DNA of 58,522 nt from Rickettsiales bacterium. GTDB taxonomy: Bacteria; Pseudomonadota; Alphaproteobacteria; Rickettsiales; UBA3002. The notes below the pieces were generated by a model. It was not told where the DNA came from and did no database searches. It worked only from the letters and a program-made list of their open reading frames with translations. Position 1 is the first letter of the stretch. The number at the start of each line of letters is the position of its first letter. Location of the stretch: NCBI GenBank assembly GCA_022763105.1, contig JALEGK010000056.1, positions 1 through 58,522 on the forward strand, given 5' to 3'. Positions 36,493-53,768 of the stretch are shown one piece after another. The position numbers were made by a program, and so were the translations under genes.

Positions 36493-38504
36493 TAAGCGCT
36501 CTCGGCTTTTTCAGCTAATGGCTCAAACTCGATCAACAGCTCATCGGCCGCGACACTCACCGGCACATTCACATGTACCTTAGAAACCACAGCATCATTA
36601 TCGGCAGTGATAATATTTTCCATCTTCATGGCTTCTACCACCAGCAATGGATCGCCAGCGCGCACCTCATCGCCTTCCTTAACGTGAAGCTTAGAAATAA
36701 GCCCCGCAATCGGCGCACGTAATTCTGCATCCGATGAAGTATCTTCAAGCTCTGGCATATATTGGGCAAGCTCAGCGACAATCGGTGAGCGCACCACTGC
36801 GCGCACATCATATCCGGCAAAACTCATCTGGTAGCCTTCTGGCAGCGGCATCACACGCACACTTACTGGCAAGCCATTCACACTGCCTTGGAACAGACGA
36901 CGTCCCAAACGCCACGAGCTACGAATCACAATCAGACCACCATCAAAACCAATGTCATAGCCATGTTCTTTCTTGCGCGCATAGACCGGATAATTATTAC
37001 CCGCAATATTCACCACCCAACGCTGACCAATCGCCTTCTCGCGACCCGGCAACTGACCAGAAATTTTCGCCGAACGCTCAATGTCGCGCAAGTAACAGAA
37101 GACTGCCACCGCCATACAGACACGCTTGGCTTCTGAATCAAGCTCCGCACCGATGAAACCAGCTGGATATTCCTGCTCGATAAAGTTGGTCGAGATATCG
37201 CCTTTTCTGAAGCGCTCATGCGCCAGTACCGCCTCAAGGAAACTGATGTTATGGGCAATACCACGAATGATCGTCTCAGATAACGCCGCACGCATCGCGT
37301 CAATCGCCTGATCACGGGTGGCCGCGTGGGTGCAGACCTTCGCAATCATCGGATCGTAGAACATGCTGACTTCACCACCTTCATAGATACCGGTATCAAC
37401 AATCAGCTTATTCTTAATCTCAGGCTCTTGGTAACGCAGAATACGACCAGTCGATGGCAAGAAACCACGCGATGGATCTTCCGCATAGACGCGAGACTCA
37501 AACGCCCAGCCATTGAAGGTCACATCTTCTTGAGCAATCTCTAACTTCTCTCCATGAGCAATACGGAACATCTGCTCTACCAGATCGATATCGGTAATCA
37601 GCTCGGTGACACGATGCTCTACTTGCAGACGTGTATTCATCTCAAGGAAGTAGAATTCACCTTTCTGATCAACGATGAATTCAACGGTTCCGGCCGATAC
37701 ATAACCCACCTCTTTTGCCAACGCGACAGATTGCTCGGACATCTCAGCGCGGCGTTCTTCGGTCAGGAACATACTTGGCGCTTCTTCAATCACCTTTTGG
37801 TGGCGACGCTGAATCGAACATTCGCGTTCACCCAACGAAATCACATTGCCATGAGAATCCGCAAGCACTTGAATTTCGATATGGCGTGGGTTTTCAAAAA
37901 ACTTCTCAATAAAGACGCGCGCATCGCCAAAGCTAGACTTGGCTTCACTTGCGGCACGTTCCATACCTTCTAGTAGCTCGGCTTCCGAATGCGCCACGCG
38001 CATCCCCTTACCACCACCACCAGCAGCAGCCTTAATCATCACCGGATAACCAATATCATTGGCGATCTTTTTAGCTTGCTCGGCTTCCGACACCGCATCG
38101 AGCACGCCCGGCACCGTATTCACACCAGCGGCTTGCGCAATCTTCTTAGATTCAATCTTATCACCCATCTTCTGGATGGCATCTGGCTTTGGGCCAACCC
38201 ATGCCACGCCCATATCGGTCACGGCACGGCAGAATGCTTCATTCTCAGATAGGAAACCATAACCCGGATGCACGCATTGCGCACCGCTCTGATCAATCGC
38301 AGATAGGAGTTCATCAACGTTCAGATAACTCTCAGCCGCAGGAGACGGGCCGACATAGATCGCCTCATCCGCATGCTTGACATGTAACGCGTTGGTATCT
38401 GCCTCGGAATATACGGCAATCGTACGCATACCCAGCTTTTTGGCCGTATCCATGATACGGATGGCAATCTCTCCACGATTCGCGACTAACACACTGTCAA
38501 ACAT
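36492..38504 (-). CDS. pccA: Propionyl-CoA carboxylase alpha subunit
   Basis: The biotin-carrying alpha subunit: a biotin carboxylase part (1-450) with VLVANRGEIAIRIM, the ATP loop KAAAGGGGKGMRVA and EMNTRLQVEHRVTE, a BT linker region, and a C-terminal biotinyl domain with VEAMKMENII. Length (670 aa) and the BT domain mark it as propionyl- rather than acetyl-CoA carboxylase; methylcrotonyl-CoA carboxylase alpha is the main alternative. The start at 38504 follows AGAGGAAAATCT; the open frame reaches to 38528. The beta subunit gene pccB is not adjacent. Confidence 0.9.
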   Translation of the reverse strand: MFDSVLVANRGEIAIRIMDTAKKLGMRTIAVYSEADTNALHVKHADEAIYVGPSPAAESYLNVDELLSAIDQSGAQCVHPGYGFLSENEAFCRAVTDMGVAWVGPKPDAIQKMGDKIESKKIAQAAGVNTVPGVLDAVSEAEQAKKIANDIGYPVMIKAAAGGGGKGMRVAHSEAELLEGMERAASEAKSSFGDARVFIEKFFENPRHIEIQVLADSHGNVISLGERECSIQRRHQKVIEEAPSMFLTEERRAEMSEQSVALAKEVGYVSAGTVEFIVDQKGEFYFLEMNTRLQVEHRVTELITDIDLVEQMFRIAHGEKLEIAQEDVTFNGWAFESRVYAEDPSRGFLPSTGRILRYQEPEIKNKLIVDTGIYEGGEVSMFYDPMIAKVCTHAATRDQAIDAMRAALSETIIRGIAHNISFLEAVLAHERFRKGDISTNFIEQEYPAGFIGAELDSEAKRVCMAVAVFCYLRDIERSAKISGQLPGREKAIGQRWVVNIAGNNYPVYARKKEHGYDIGFDGGLIVIRSSWRLGRRLFQGSVNGLPVSVRVMPLPEGYQMSFAGYDVRAVVRSPIVAELAQYMPELEDTSSDAELRAPIAGLISKLHVKEGDEVRAGDPLLVVEAMKMENIITADNDAVVSKVHVNVPVSVAADELLIEFEPLAEKAESA

Positions 38505-38684
38505 AGATTTTCCTCTGTTATTAAACACAGACGCAAGATGCGGTCGACCTTCATAGCATCAACCGGTCACACTGACAAGCCGTAGCTAGAGAATAATGCG
38601 CCCAAACATCGATATTTACTAAGAAATGAATGATTTACCGGGCATTTCGTGGCATGATAACTCAAATAAAAAAACTCTGGTTAC

Positions 38685-39953
38685 ATGAAAAAACGCTATC
38701 TTTCTGTTGGTTTATCAACCGCTTTACTGGCAACTCATGCCATCGCGGCGCAGCCTCTAGCCCCTAATTTCGAATTTGGCGACCTCATCAATGAGGGCAC
38801 ATTCGGGCTGGTGAAAACCAATCGCCGCTACGCCGAAATCATGTTTGATCGGCAAGATTACGTCACCGACAAATCACTGCGCCTACTGCAAGCCAGAAAG
38901 AACAAAAAGCTCGACAACCAATCGCTTTATTTAGGTGGCCGCTTCATCGGCCAAACCATGTATGAAGACACCAACATCGCGGGCAAATTCCCGATCATCT
39001 CACGATTCCCAGACCAGCACACTGCCGGAGAATCAGGTACAGAATCCGTCATTAGCGATGCCTCTTTCCAAGTCACCTTGCTGCCCACCTCATGGCTAAG
39101 TGGTTTTTTGCAAGGTGAATACACGGAAGTCGAATACCCAGGACAAGATGATTTCCAAATCCGCAAATATTACGTCACCATCGGTGATTTATCGGAATTT
39201 CCGGTCTATGCATCTTTTGGCCGTAAAACGGTAGCCTTTGGTGACTTCACCAGCTACGCCCCATTCACCCACAATCTCAGCTCGCACTATTTCTGGTCAC
39301 AAACCGACGACCCGCATTTTGAGCTTGGCTACTATGATTATGGCATCCATGCCGTTGCCAGCCTAATCCCAAGCGGACGTGGCAACCGAGTCATCAACAC
39401 CAAAACCGATGATGGTTTTGACAATTTCGCCTTCAATGTCACCTACAGCTTCTCGCCACAAAAGAATGTCGAGATCGTCGGTGGCGCGGGCTATTTACAC
39501 TCTACCATCTATGACAGCACATTAGCGCACCACCCACCCGGGCGTGGCGCTCTTGATACTGGCCGAAACGCTGCCTTTAACATCCATGGTAAAGTGTTAT
39601 GGGAACAATTGCAGGCGACGTTTGAATATACCGAAACTTTCCATGAATGGCCGGCAACCGCTTGGCCCGTCTCTGCCCTGACCCTGCAAGCGCGTTATCT
39701 CGATGATATAGCCAATTTGCCCGTTATCTATTCGCTCATGTTCAGCCGTGGCGAACAAGGCGATAACGGCACCGAATGGGAGCATATGAAACAAACCGTA
39801 CTAGGCTTCGAAATCCAACCGCTCAACAATATGACGGTGGGGCTGGAATACCAATATAACCTGGGTTTTGTGCCGCTTATTCTACCAACCATTACCGGTG
39901 ATCGCGACGTTGAGTCACACAGCGTCATATTGGGGACACAGCTTACATTCTAA
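38685..39953 (+). CDS. Outer-membrane porin-like protein, LbtU family
   Basis: A 422-aa outer-membrane beta-barrel candidate. A signal peptide (residues 1-22, ending AIAA) is followed by alternating strands with aromatic girdle residues, and the chain ends in phenylalanine as barrel proteins do. Segments such as PVYASFGRKTVAFGDFTSYAPF resemble the LbtU siderophore-uptake porin of Legionella, but the substrate cannot be read from sequence. There is no TonB box or plug domain. A weak ribosome site precedes the ATG. Confidence 0.75.
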   Translation: MKKRYLSVGLSTALLATHAIAAQPLAPNFEFGDLINEGTFGLVKTNRRYAEIMFDRQDYVTDKSLRLLQARKNKKLDNQSLYLGGRFIGQTMYEDTNIAGKFPIISRFPDQHTAGESGTESVISDASFQVTLLPTSWLSGFLQGEYTEVEYPGQDDFQIRKYYVTIGDLSEFPVYASFGRKTVAFGDFTSYAPFTHNLSSHYFWSQTDDPHFELGYYDYGIHAVASLIPSGRGNRVINTKTDDGFDNFAFNVTYSFSPQKNVEIVGGAGYLHSTIYDSTLAHHPPGRGALDTGRNAAFNIHGKVLWEQLQATFEYTETFHEWPATAWPVSALTLQARYLDDIANLPVIYSLMFSRGEQGDNGTEWEHMKQTVLGFEIQPLNNMTVGLEYQYNLGFVPLILPTITGDRDVESHSVILGTQLTF

Positions 39954-39964
39954 TCGTTTTGGAA

Positions 39965-40041
<77 letters not shown>

Positions 40042-40058
40042 CAACAAAGGGAATGCAG

Positions 40059-40087
40059 GTTTTAAAAGCCTGTTCACCAAATGTCAA
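40059..40087 (-). promoter_or_regulatory. Promoter of tRNA-Ile
   Basis: A perfect -35 box TTGACA (40087-40082), a 17-bp spacer and TAAAAC (40064-40059) lie 18 bp before the tRNA 5' end on the minus strand. Confidence 0.7.
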
Positions 40088-40119
40088 TGCCAATTCTGAT
40101 ATTGCTAGGATGAGGTGCC

Positions 40120-41154
40120 CTATGGCTCCATCGTCACGCGATTTCGGCCATCTTGCTTAGATTTATAAAGCGCATCATCGGCCCGCTTTACAAAGGTTTT
40201 AGGGTCATCTGAATCCAGTTTGAAACAAGCCACACCAATCGATACCGTGATCTGACCATAATTCTCGCCCGTATCACGACGCTTTAGCTCTTTTGATGCG
40301 ATGTTTTTACGCACAGCCTCAGCCGCCGCAGTCGCACCAACCAATGGCGTCTCTGGCAGCAATACAGAGAATTCTTCACCACCATAGCGCGCGACAATAT
40401 CGCTACCTTTTAGTGAGTCTTTGAGCGCCTTAGCGACAATCTTCAACACCTGATCGCCAATCTGGTGACCATAGGTATCATTGAATTTCTTAAAGTGATC
40501 GATATCGATCATCATAATGCTAAGCGGCTGGTTCGTATCTTTAGATTCTTCCGCCAATGACGCAATACGTTTATCGAGCGCCTTACGGTTAAATAAACCA
40601 GTCAGGAAGTCTTGCTCAGACTCCTTCTTCGCCATATCCAGCTTCTCTTTAAGCTGGTCAATCTCTTGGCGCGATTCTTCCAGCTTAGAGCTCAGATTAG
40701 AGCTACCATCTTTCAACGATGTCGCACTATCCACCAACTGCTTAATAAGCGTGTTCACATCGCCAGCAGCGCTTCCATCAAGTGCATCTAAACTAGCAGA
40801 CATTTCTTTTTCCGCCGAAGCCGCATCACCGCTAAAGCTCTGAATCGCTTGCAAAGCCGCGTTTAACATAGCCTGAACATCATCGGTTGCCTGCTCAACC
40901 ATGTCATTGGATTGAGTCGCAATATGCTCAAAATGCAAATGATCATTAAGGGCTTCAGAGAAAGGCTTCTTCGTCTCAATCTGTGCATCAATTTCTTTGG
41001 TCAAAGATGGATTGCCCTTAGAGACATACTCATACCACACAGCAAAATTGCGTGGAATGGCAGCGATATTGTGCTCACCCATAAGGGTAAGCGCCTCTTC
41101 TGCATACTTTTTTGCTTGCTCCACATTCGTGGTTGATGCAGCCGACTTATTCAT
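40120..41154 (-). CDS. Diguanylate cyclase (GGDEF)
   Basis: A 344-aa protein that should make cyclic-di-GMP from two GTP. The C-terminal GGDEF domain (about 180-340) has DFLTGLFNRKALDKRI, MMIDIDHFKKFNDTYGH with the metal Asp, and an intact RYGGEEFSVLLPE active site. The product-inhibition motif RxxD, expected five residues before GGEEF, reads KGSD, so feedback control is probably weak. The N-terminal 170 residues are cytoplasmic and helical, with a coiled coil (about 145-178) leading into the cyclase, and carry no named sensor domain that I recognise. Divergent from the membrane/winged-helix pair. Confidence 0.93.
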   Translation of the reverse strand: MNKSAASTTNVEQAKKYAEEALTLMGEHNIAAIPRNFAVWYEYVSKGNPSLTKEIDAQIETKKPFSEALNDHLHFEHIATQSNDMVEQATDDVQAMLNAALQAIQSFSGDAASAEKEMSASLDALDGSAAGDVNTLIKQLVDSATSLKDGSSNLSSKLEESRQEIDQLKEKLDMAKKESEQDFLTGLFNRKALDKRIASLAEESKDTNQPLSIMMIDIDHFKKFNDTYGHQIGDQVLKIVAKALKDSLKGSDIVARYGGEEFSVLLPETPLVGATAAAEAVRKNIASKELKRRDTGENYGQITVSIGVACFKLDSDDPKTFVKRADDALYKSKQDGRNRVTMEP

Positions 41155-41219
41155 TCTCGCCCTTTCACAAAGCCTAAACCATGCCGTATTCTACAGCACG
41201 CAATGTTAATAAAAGATTG

Positions 41220-41241
41220 ATTTCACTTTTGAAAGTGAAAT
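41220..41241. promoter_or_regulatory. Perfect 22-bp palindrome, candidate operator
   Basis: ATTTCACTTT (41220-41229), TG, then AAAGTGAAAT (41232-41241): two perfect 10-bp arms. A -35-like TTGATT (41217-41222) overlaps the left arm, so binding there would affect the plus-strand genes. It lies between the divergent GGDEF gene and the membrane/winged-helix pair. As a transcribed hairpin the two-base loop would be tight, so a protein site is more likely than a terminator. Confidence 0.6.
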
Positions 41242-41281
41242 TTTTATGCAACCGTTAATCATTCTCAAGGATTAGGATTAA

Positions 41282-41800
41282 GTGACTGTTTCTAAGAAAA
41301 AGTATCATGGCGTCTATGTGGATGACGACATCCCTGCATTCATGCAGACAGGCCCTAATCGGCTATCGATGAAGAAAGCCGATAAAAATGGGCTGTTAGC
41401 TTCATCAGAATATACCCTACCCATCAACATCAACCCTTCTGAGCACAGAAAGAAACGTCCAGCTTCAACTGATCCCACCCCTCCCAAGGCAGAGCCTTCG
41501 GCACTGTGGAATCAGGGGTTTATGCTGAGCATGATCGCCATGCTGGTACTGGTGAATGGACTGTTATACGTTATTTTCAGCGGAGTGCTCGGCGAGATGA
41601 AAACCGTGCGCCTAACACTCACCTCTACCAAGCAGGAAGTGCATCAGATCGAGCCGATAGAAGAGCGTATCCTGACATTCAGAGACATGAACGACCAATT
41701 CAAAAAAGAGTATGAAGACCGCCGCCGCGAAGAGCTAGTCCGTGCTCGCCGTATCCTGCCGTTTGATGAGAACGGCAAACCAATTCTTGTTCAGCCATGA
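41282..41800 (+). CDS. Single-pass membrane protein of unknown function
   Basis: Not recognised. The 172-aa protein has a hydrophilic N-terminal part of about 75 residues ending in a basic patch (EHRKKRP), one membrane helix (about 79-102, FMLSMIAMLVLVNGLLYVIF) and a C-terminal helical part with coiled-coil character. The positive-inside rule places the N-terminus in the cytoplasm. The start codon is GTG behind AGGATTA. Its stop overlaps the start of the winged-helix gene (ATGA at 41797), which implies joint function, such as a membrane partner of the regulator. Confidence 0.7.
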   Translation: MTVSKKKYHGVYVDDDIPAFMQTGPNRLSMKKADKNGLLASSEYTLPININPSEHRKKRPASTDPTPPKAEPSALWNQGFMLSMIAMLVLVNGLLYVIFSGVLGEMKTVRLTLTSTKQEVHQIEPIEERILTFRDMNDQFKKEYEDRRREELVRARRILPFDENGKPILVQP

Positions 41801-42408
41801 TTACAATCTGCGGATTCTTAGATTCTGTTGCGGATGATATCGCGCGATATCTTGAACAGAGCCTCGGGATTGAGAGCAATAGCATCACGGTCTTATCTGA
41901 CATTGCCCCACAAGACGGCCTGAATATCATCGCCTCTGATAAGCTAGAGCAGCCGTGCCATTCAGCTTCCGCAAAGTGCCTGTATATAGGCAGCAAGACG
42001 GTAGCAATCGAACAGCAAGCCAAATCATACGCCCTGCATGAACCATTGCCGATCAAACTACCCGTCATCAAAGATCATATTCGCCGATGGCTGGAAGAAA
42101 ACGCAAAAGCCATCACGCTCATTGATTCGCTGAAATATGCCCCAATTTCTAAAACGATCATCGATAGCTCGGGCAAGGCGCTTTGCTTCCTAACCGAAAA
42201 AGAAGCCGAGCTATTACTGTTTCTGCGTGAGCATGCCGGTGAGTTTTTTGACAAAGACACCCTGCTCAAGCAAGTCTGGGGCTATCAATCCATCGACACA
42301 CATACATTAGAAACGCACATCTATCGCCTGCGTAGCAAGCTGAGCGAACTGTTACCTGAAAACAAGGGTTTGACGACCTCAGACAATGGTTATTCCTTCA
42401 CTTTATAG
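41797..42408 (+). CDS. Orphan OmpR-type winged-helix regulator with degenerate receiver
   Basis: The C-terminal 95 residues (about 108-203) form an OmpR/PhoB-type winged helix: FLTEKEAELLLFLREHAGEFFDKDTLLKQVWG, then THTLETHIYRLRSKLSELL with the recognition helix, and a final SDNGYSFTL hairpin. The N-terminal 100 residues have the size of a receiver but lack the acidic pocket and the phospho-accepting Asp (no LLDxxLP block). It therefore probably does not respond to a histidine kinase. Coupling to the preceding membrane protein suggests another input. Confidence 0.85.
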   Translation: MITICGFLDSVADDIARYLEQSLGIESNSITVLSDIAPQDGLNIIASDKLEQPCHSASAKCLYIGSKTVAIEQQAKSYALHEPLPIKLPVIKDHIRRWLEENAKAITLIDSLKYAPISKTIIDSSGKALCFLTEKEAELLLFLREHAGEFFDKDTLLKQVWGYQSIDTHTLETHIYRLRSKLSELLPENKGLTTSDNGYSFTL

Positions 42409-42450
42409 AAAGGCTTTGGAACCATTCCTCTTTCGCGTTATAAAGAACCC

Positions 42451-42951
42451 ATGTTACGCGTGAATAGTTACTCTCTGCTTGTTGCAGTGACGATTGCTGC
42501 CTTTTCGCTCTCCGCTAAAGCGCAGCAGCTTGTCTCTAACCATGACGCTTGGCGTGTATTTACCATCGTGCAAAACGGTAAAAAGGAATGCTATTTAGCA
42601 TCACTCCCAACCAAGAAACGTGGTAATTACACCAAACGTGGTGAGCCGTATCTGCTCGTTACCCACAAGACCGGTACCACAGACGAAGTCAGCGTATCAT
42701 CAGGCTACCCATACAAAGATAAAAGCGAAGTCACCATGACCTTCGGTAAAGACAATTACGAGCTATTCACTAAAGGTGAGTTGGCATGGGCGTATGATAC
42801 CAAAGCCGATAAGCAATTGGTGAAAGAGATGATGCAAGGCGCGACCTTAAAAGTACGCGGCACATCGCGTAAAGGCACTTACTCAGAAGATAGCTATTCG
42901 CTGAAAGGCTTTACTGCGGCCCACCGAAAGATGAAGCAAACCTGCAAATAA
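42451..42951 (+). CDS. IalB-like exported protein
   Basis: A 166-aa exported protein of the invasion-associated locus B family. A signal peptide (residues 1-24, ending LSAKA) precedes the mature domain with DAWRVFTIVQNGKKECYLAS and a final cysteine (KQTCK); the two Cys probably form a disulfide. IalB was named in Bartonella, but the family is broad in alphaproteobacteria, and most members have no proven role in invasion. Followed by rlmN after 57 bp. Confidence 0.82.
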   Translation: MLRVNSYSLLVAVTIAAFSLSAKAQQLVSNHDAWRVFTIVQNGKKECYLASLPTKKRGNYTKRGEPYLLVTHKTGTTDEVSVSSGYPYKDKSEVTMTFGKDNYELFTKGELAWAYDTKADKQLVKEMMQGATLKVRGTSRKGTYSEDSYSLKGFTAAHRKMKQTCK

Positions 42952-43008
42952 TCTTGATTTTTCAAACTTTTTCGCTATGTTTCGCAGCCCTTTTAGGAAA
43001 GCGAGAAC

Positions 43009-44148
43009 ATGAGTGAGTCTTTAGTCTTAAAACAGGCCGAACAGGCTGAACCAACCGGCACCATTGGTGAACGGCTGAATCTTATTGGCCTCACCCAAGA
43101 AGAAGTCTCTTTGCGACTAGAAATGGTTGGCATCAAACGCTTCCGCGCCAAGCAACTATGGCATTGGCTTTATAAACGCGGCGCCTCGTCATTTGATGAA
43201 ATGGACAATATCGCCAAAGACCACCTGCGCACCATTGCCGATCACTTTATGATTGAGCGTGCGGACCATGTCGAAGATTTGCTATCGGAAGACGGTACGC
43301 GCAAATGGCTGTTCCAATTCTCTGATACCAACAAAGTCGAAACCGTTCTCATTCCAGAAGGCCGTCGCGGCACGCTATGTATCTCTAGCCAGGTCGGGTG
43401 CACCCTATCCTGCACCTTCTGCCATACGGGCACACAGCGCCTAGTGCGCAATCTGACTGCCGGTGAGATCGTCGGCCAAGTGCTCGCATCATGCGATGCG
43501 TTAGGCCAATGGCCAACCACCGATGAATCAAAGCGCAAAATCACCAATATCGTCTTTATGGGTATGGGCGAGCCGCTATTTAATTATGAACACGTCAAGA
43601 AAGCCTGCGAGATCATGCTCGATGATAAGGGGCTGTATCTCTCACGACGTAAGGTCACCATCTCGACTTCAGGTGTCGTACCAAAAATTTACCAGATGGC
43701 CGATGAGCTAGGCGTAAACCTCGCAATCTCGCTTCATGCCGTTAACGACGAGCTACGTAACGAGATTGTTCCCATCAACCGCAAATACCCGCTCGCCGAG
43801 CTGATAGAATCACTGCATTACTATCACGAAAAGCACCCAACCCGCTCAATCCTGATTGAGTATGTCATGCTTGACGGCGTCAATGACTCACTCGAAGAAG
43901 CGCATCAAATGGCGAAGCTGCTCAAAGGACTGCCAGTTAAGATCAATCTCATCCCATTTAACCCATGGCCCGGGTCACCCTACACATGCTCATCAGGCAA
44001 CCGCATCTATAAATTTGCAGGCGTCTTACAAGACTACAAACTACCCGCCCCAATCCGCACACCACGCGGACAGGATATTCTGGCCGCTTGCGGTCAGCTC
44101 AAATCAGATAGTGAGTTAAAGAAGGGTCAGAAGGTAAAGCTAAACTAG
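43009..44148 (+). CDS. rlmN: Dual-specificity 23S rRNA / tRNA methyltransferase RlmN
   Basis: RlmN is a radical-SAM enzyme that methylates C2 of A2503 in 23S rRNA and A37 in some tRNAs. The 379-aa protein has the CxxxCxxC cluster in SQVGCTLSCTFCHTG, the block FMGMGEPLFNYEHV, ISTSGVVPKI, and the second catalytic cysteine near the C-terminus in PYTCSSGNRIYKFAG. AGGAAAGCGAG precedes the ATG. It ends one base from the convergent exported hypothetical gene. Confidence 0.97.
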   Translation: MSESLVLKQAEQAEPTGTIGERLNLIGLTQEEVSLRLEMVGIKRFRAKQLWHWLYKRGASSFDEMDNIAKDHLRTIADHFMIERADHVEDLLSEDGTRKWLFQFSDTNKVETVLIPEGRRGTLCISSQVGCTLSCTFCHTGTQRLVRNLTAGEIVGQVLASCDALGQWPTTDESKRKITNIVFMGMGEPLFNYEHVKKACEIMLDDKGLYLSRRKVTISTSGVVPKIYQMADELGVNLAISLHAVNDELRNEIVPINRKYPLAELIESLHYYHEKHPTRSILIEYVMLDGVNDSLEEAHQMAKLLKGLPVKINLIPFNPWPGSPYTCSSGNRIYKFAGVLQDYKLPAPIRTPRGQDILAACGQLKSDSELKKGQKVKLN

Positions 44149-44149
44149 C

Positions 44150-44611
44150 TTACTCCACACCACGCTGATCAAGACCATCTTCAAATTCTGATGGCTTAAA
44201 CCGAAGCACCAACTCACGGTGGCCTTCCTTGGCAATGCGCACATTCGCATTTTTGGTCTGATCAAACATAATCGCGCTGACATTGTATTTACCCGGAGCC
44301 AATTTGGCATAGAAGAACGGGCCTTCAATCTCATCCTCAATCACGATAGCACCCGATGCATCCTTGATCGTCATGGTCGCTTCGCTAACATAATGCCCAG
44401 TCGTCAGCGCCACGCGGATCTGCAGATTATAATTAGGCTTCTGAGTCGCAAGCATCCCCTGCTCTTCCGAACCGACACCACCACTAATATAGGTCACACC
44501 TTCCGGTGTGGTTTTCTCAGAAATCAGGCTAAATTCTGCATGACCATCAGAAATCACCAATTGGCCGAGCATCACTGCACAAGCAGCAAGCGATAACATA
44601 CGAATCATCAT
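44150..44611 (-). CDS. Exported hypothetical protein, 153 aa
   Basis: Not recognised. A signal peptide (about 1-23, core MLSLAACAVMLGQL) is followed by a beta-rich mature domain: YNLQIRVALTTGHYVSEATM, VIEDEIEGPFFYAKLAPG and KEGHRELVLRFKP, suggestive of a small carboxypeptidase-regulatory-like or transthyretin-like fold. ATG at 44611 or 44608 is the start; a TTG at 44617 is also in frame. Convergent with rlmN. Confidence 0.65.
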   Translation of the reverse strand: MMIRMLSLAACAVMLGQLVISDGHAEFSLISEKTTPEGVTYISGGVGSEEQGMLATQKPNYNLQIRVALTTGHYVSEATMTIKDASGAIVIEDEIEGPFFYAKLAPGKYNVSAIMFDQTKNANVRIAKEGHRELVLRFKPSEFEDGLDQRGVE

Positions 44612-44675
44612 GCCCAAAATTTACCGCAAATAGCGCGTAAAAGCAAAAGAGAGTTGAGCCAACCTAATAGGGAAC

Positions 44676-44778
44676 ATTGATGCACCCAAGACAGCAAGCT
44701 GCACGGGAGGTGCGTGCGCAGCTTACCATGCCTATTCAAAACCCTTTTTGCCTACAGCAAAAAAGAGGAGTGCATCAA
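44676..44778. other. Nested-hairpin element downstream of rpoC
   Basis: An outer dyad TTGATGCAC (44676-44684) and GTGCATCAA (44770-44778) pairs perfectly over 9 bp and encloses two more: AAGCTGC (44695-44701) with GCAGCTT (44717-44723), and TTTTTGC (44744-44750) with GCAAAAA (44756-44762). Together they give a three-way junction of about 103 nt. It lies between the exported hypothetical gene and rpoC, both minus strand. It may be a structured RNA, the 3' processing element of the rpoC transcript, or a DNA element. No typical terminator tract is present. Confidence 0.4.
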
Positions 44779-44843
44779 CGTATTCGAGTATTGGAGAAGG
44801 GAGAGCACGCCAGATAGCATGCGCCCCTTATCCAAAAGATAGA

Positions 44844-53212
<8,369 letters not shown>

Positions 53213-53249
53213 GGTTCCCTCGATACAAAAGAGTTACGGTAATCTAAGC

Positions 53250-53263
53250 TGCACCGAAGTGCA
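53250..53263 (-). other. UUCG-loop hairpin between rplL and rpoB
   Basis: On the minus strand TGCAC-TTCG-GTGCA is a perfect 5-bp stem closed by the very stable UUCG tetraloop. In E. coli the same interval holds an attenuator and RNase III site that lower rpoBC output relative to the ribosomal genes; this hairpin could serve in processing. No T-tract follows, so it is not a terminator. Confidence 0.45.
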
Positions 53264-53342
53264 TGCAAGTATCCTGTGTCTAAACGCAAACAAGGGGCAC
53301 AAGCCTGATCGGCCGGCGCCCTTATCTGCTTATAAACTCAGA

Positions 53343-53726
53343 CTACTTAAGCTCAACGGTAGCGCCTGCTTCAGTGAGTTTCTTCTGGATTTCCTCAGCT
53401 TCTTCTTTGGAAACACCTTCTTTCACATCTTTAGGCGCGCCTTCTACCAACTCTTTTGCCTCTTTCAGGCCAAGACCAGTAATCGCACGAATCTCTTTAA
53501 TCACGTTGATCTTCTTGTCACCAGCAGCTGCTAGAACTACGGTGAACTCAGTCTTCTCTTCTGCAGCGCCTGCATCACCAGCCGCAGCCGCACCAGGTGC
53601 AGCAGCAACAGCTACAGGAGCAGCAGCAGAAACGCCCCACTTTTCTTCTAGAAGCTTAGAAAGTTCAGCTGCTTCCAGAACAGTCAGAGCAGACAGATCT
53701 TCAACTAATTGCTCTATGTTTGCCAT
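53343..53726 (-). CDS. rplL: Ribosomal protein L7/L12
   Basis: The 127-aa stalk protein that recruits translation GTPases. N-terminal dimerisation helices ([25 protein letters not shown]), the Ala-rich hinge, and the C-terminal domain with [29 protein letters not shown] are all present. It follows rplJ by 42 bp, with L10 forming its ribosomal platform. Confidence 0.98.
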   Translation of the reverse strand: MANIEQLVEDLSALTVLEAAELSKLLEEKWGVSAAAPVAVAAAPGAAAAGDAGAAEEKTEFTVVLAAAGDKKINVIKEIRAITGLGLKEAKELVEGAPKDVKEGVSKEEAEEIQKKLTEAGATVELK

Positions 53727-53768
53727 GTTAATTACCCCTCAAATACTAAAATCAAAAATTCAACAATA

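Noticed and set aside
41220..41245. Palindrome plus T-run read as a terminator
   Set aside because: It lies upstream of both flanking genes, has a two-base loop, and no gene ends there; an operator fits better.
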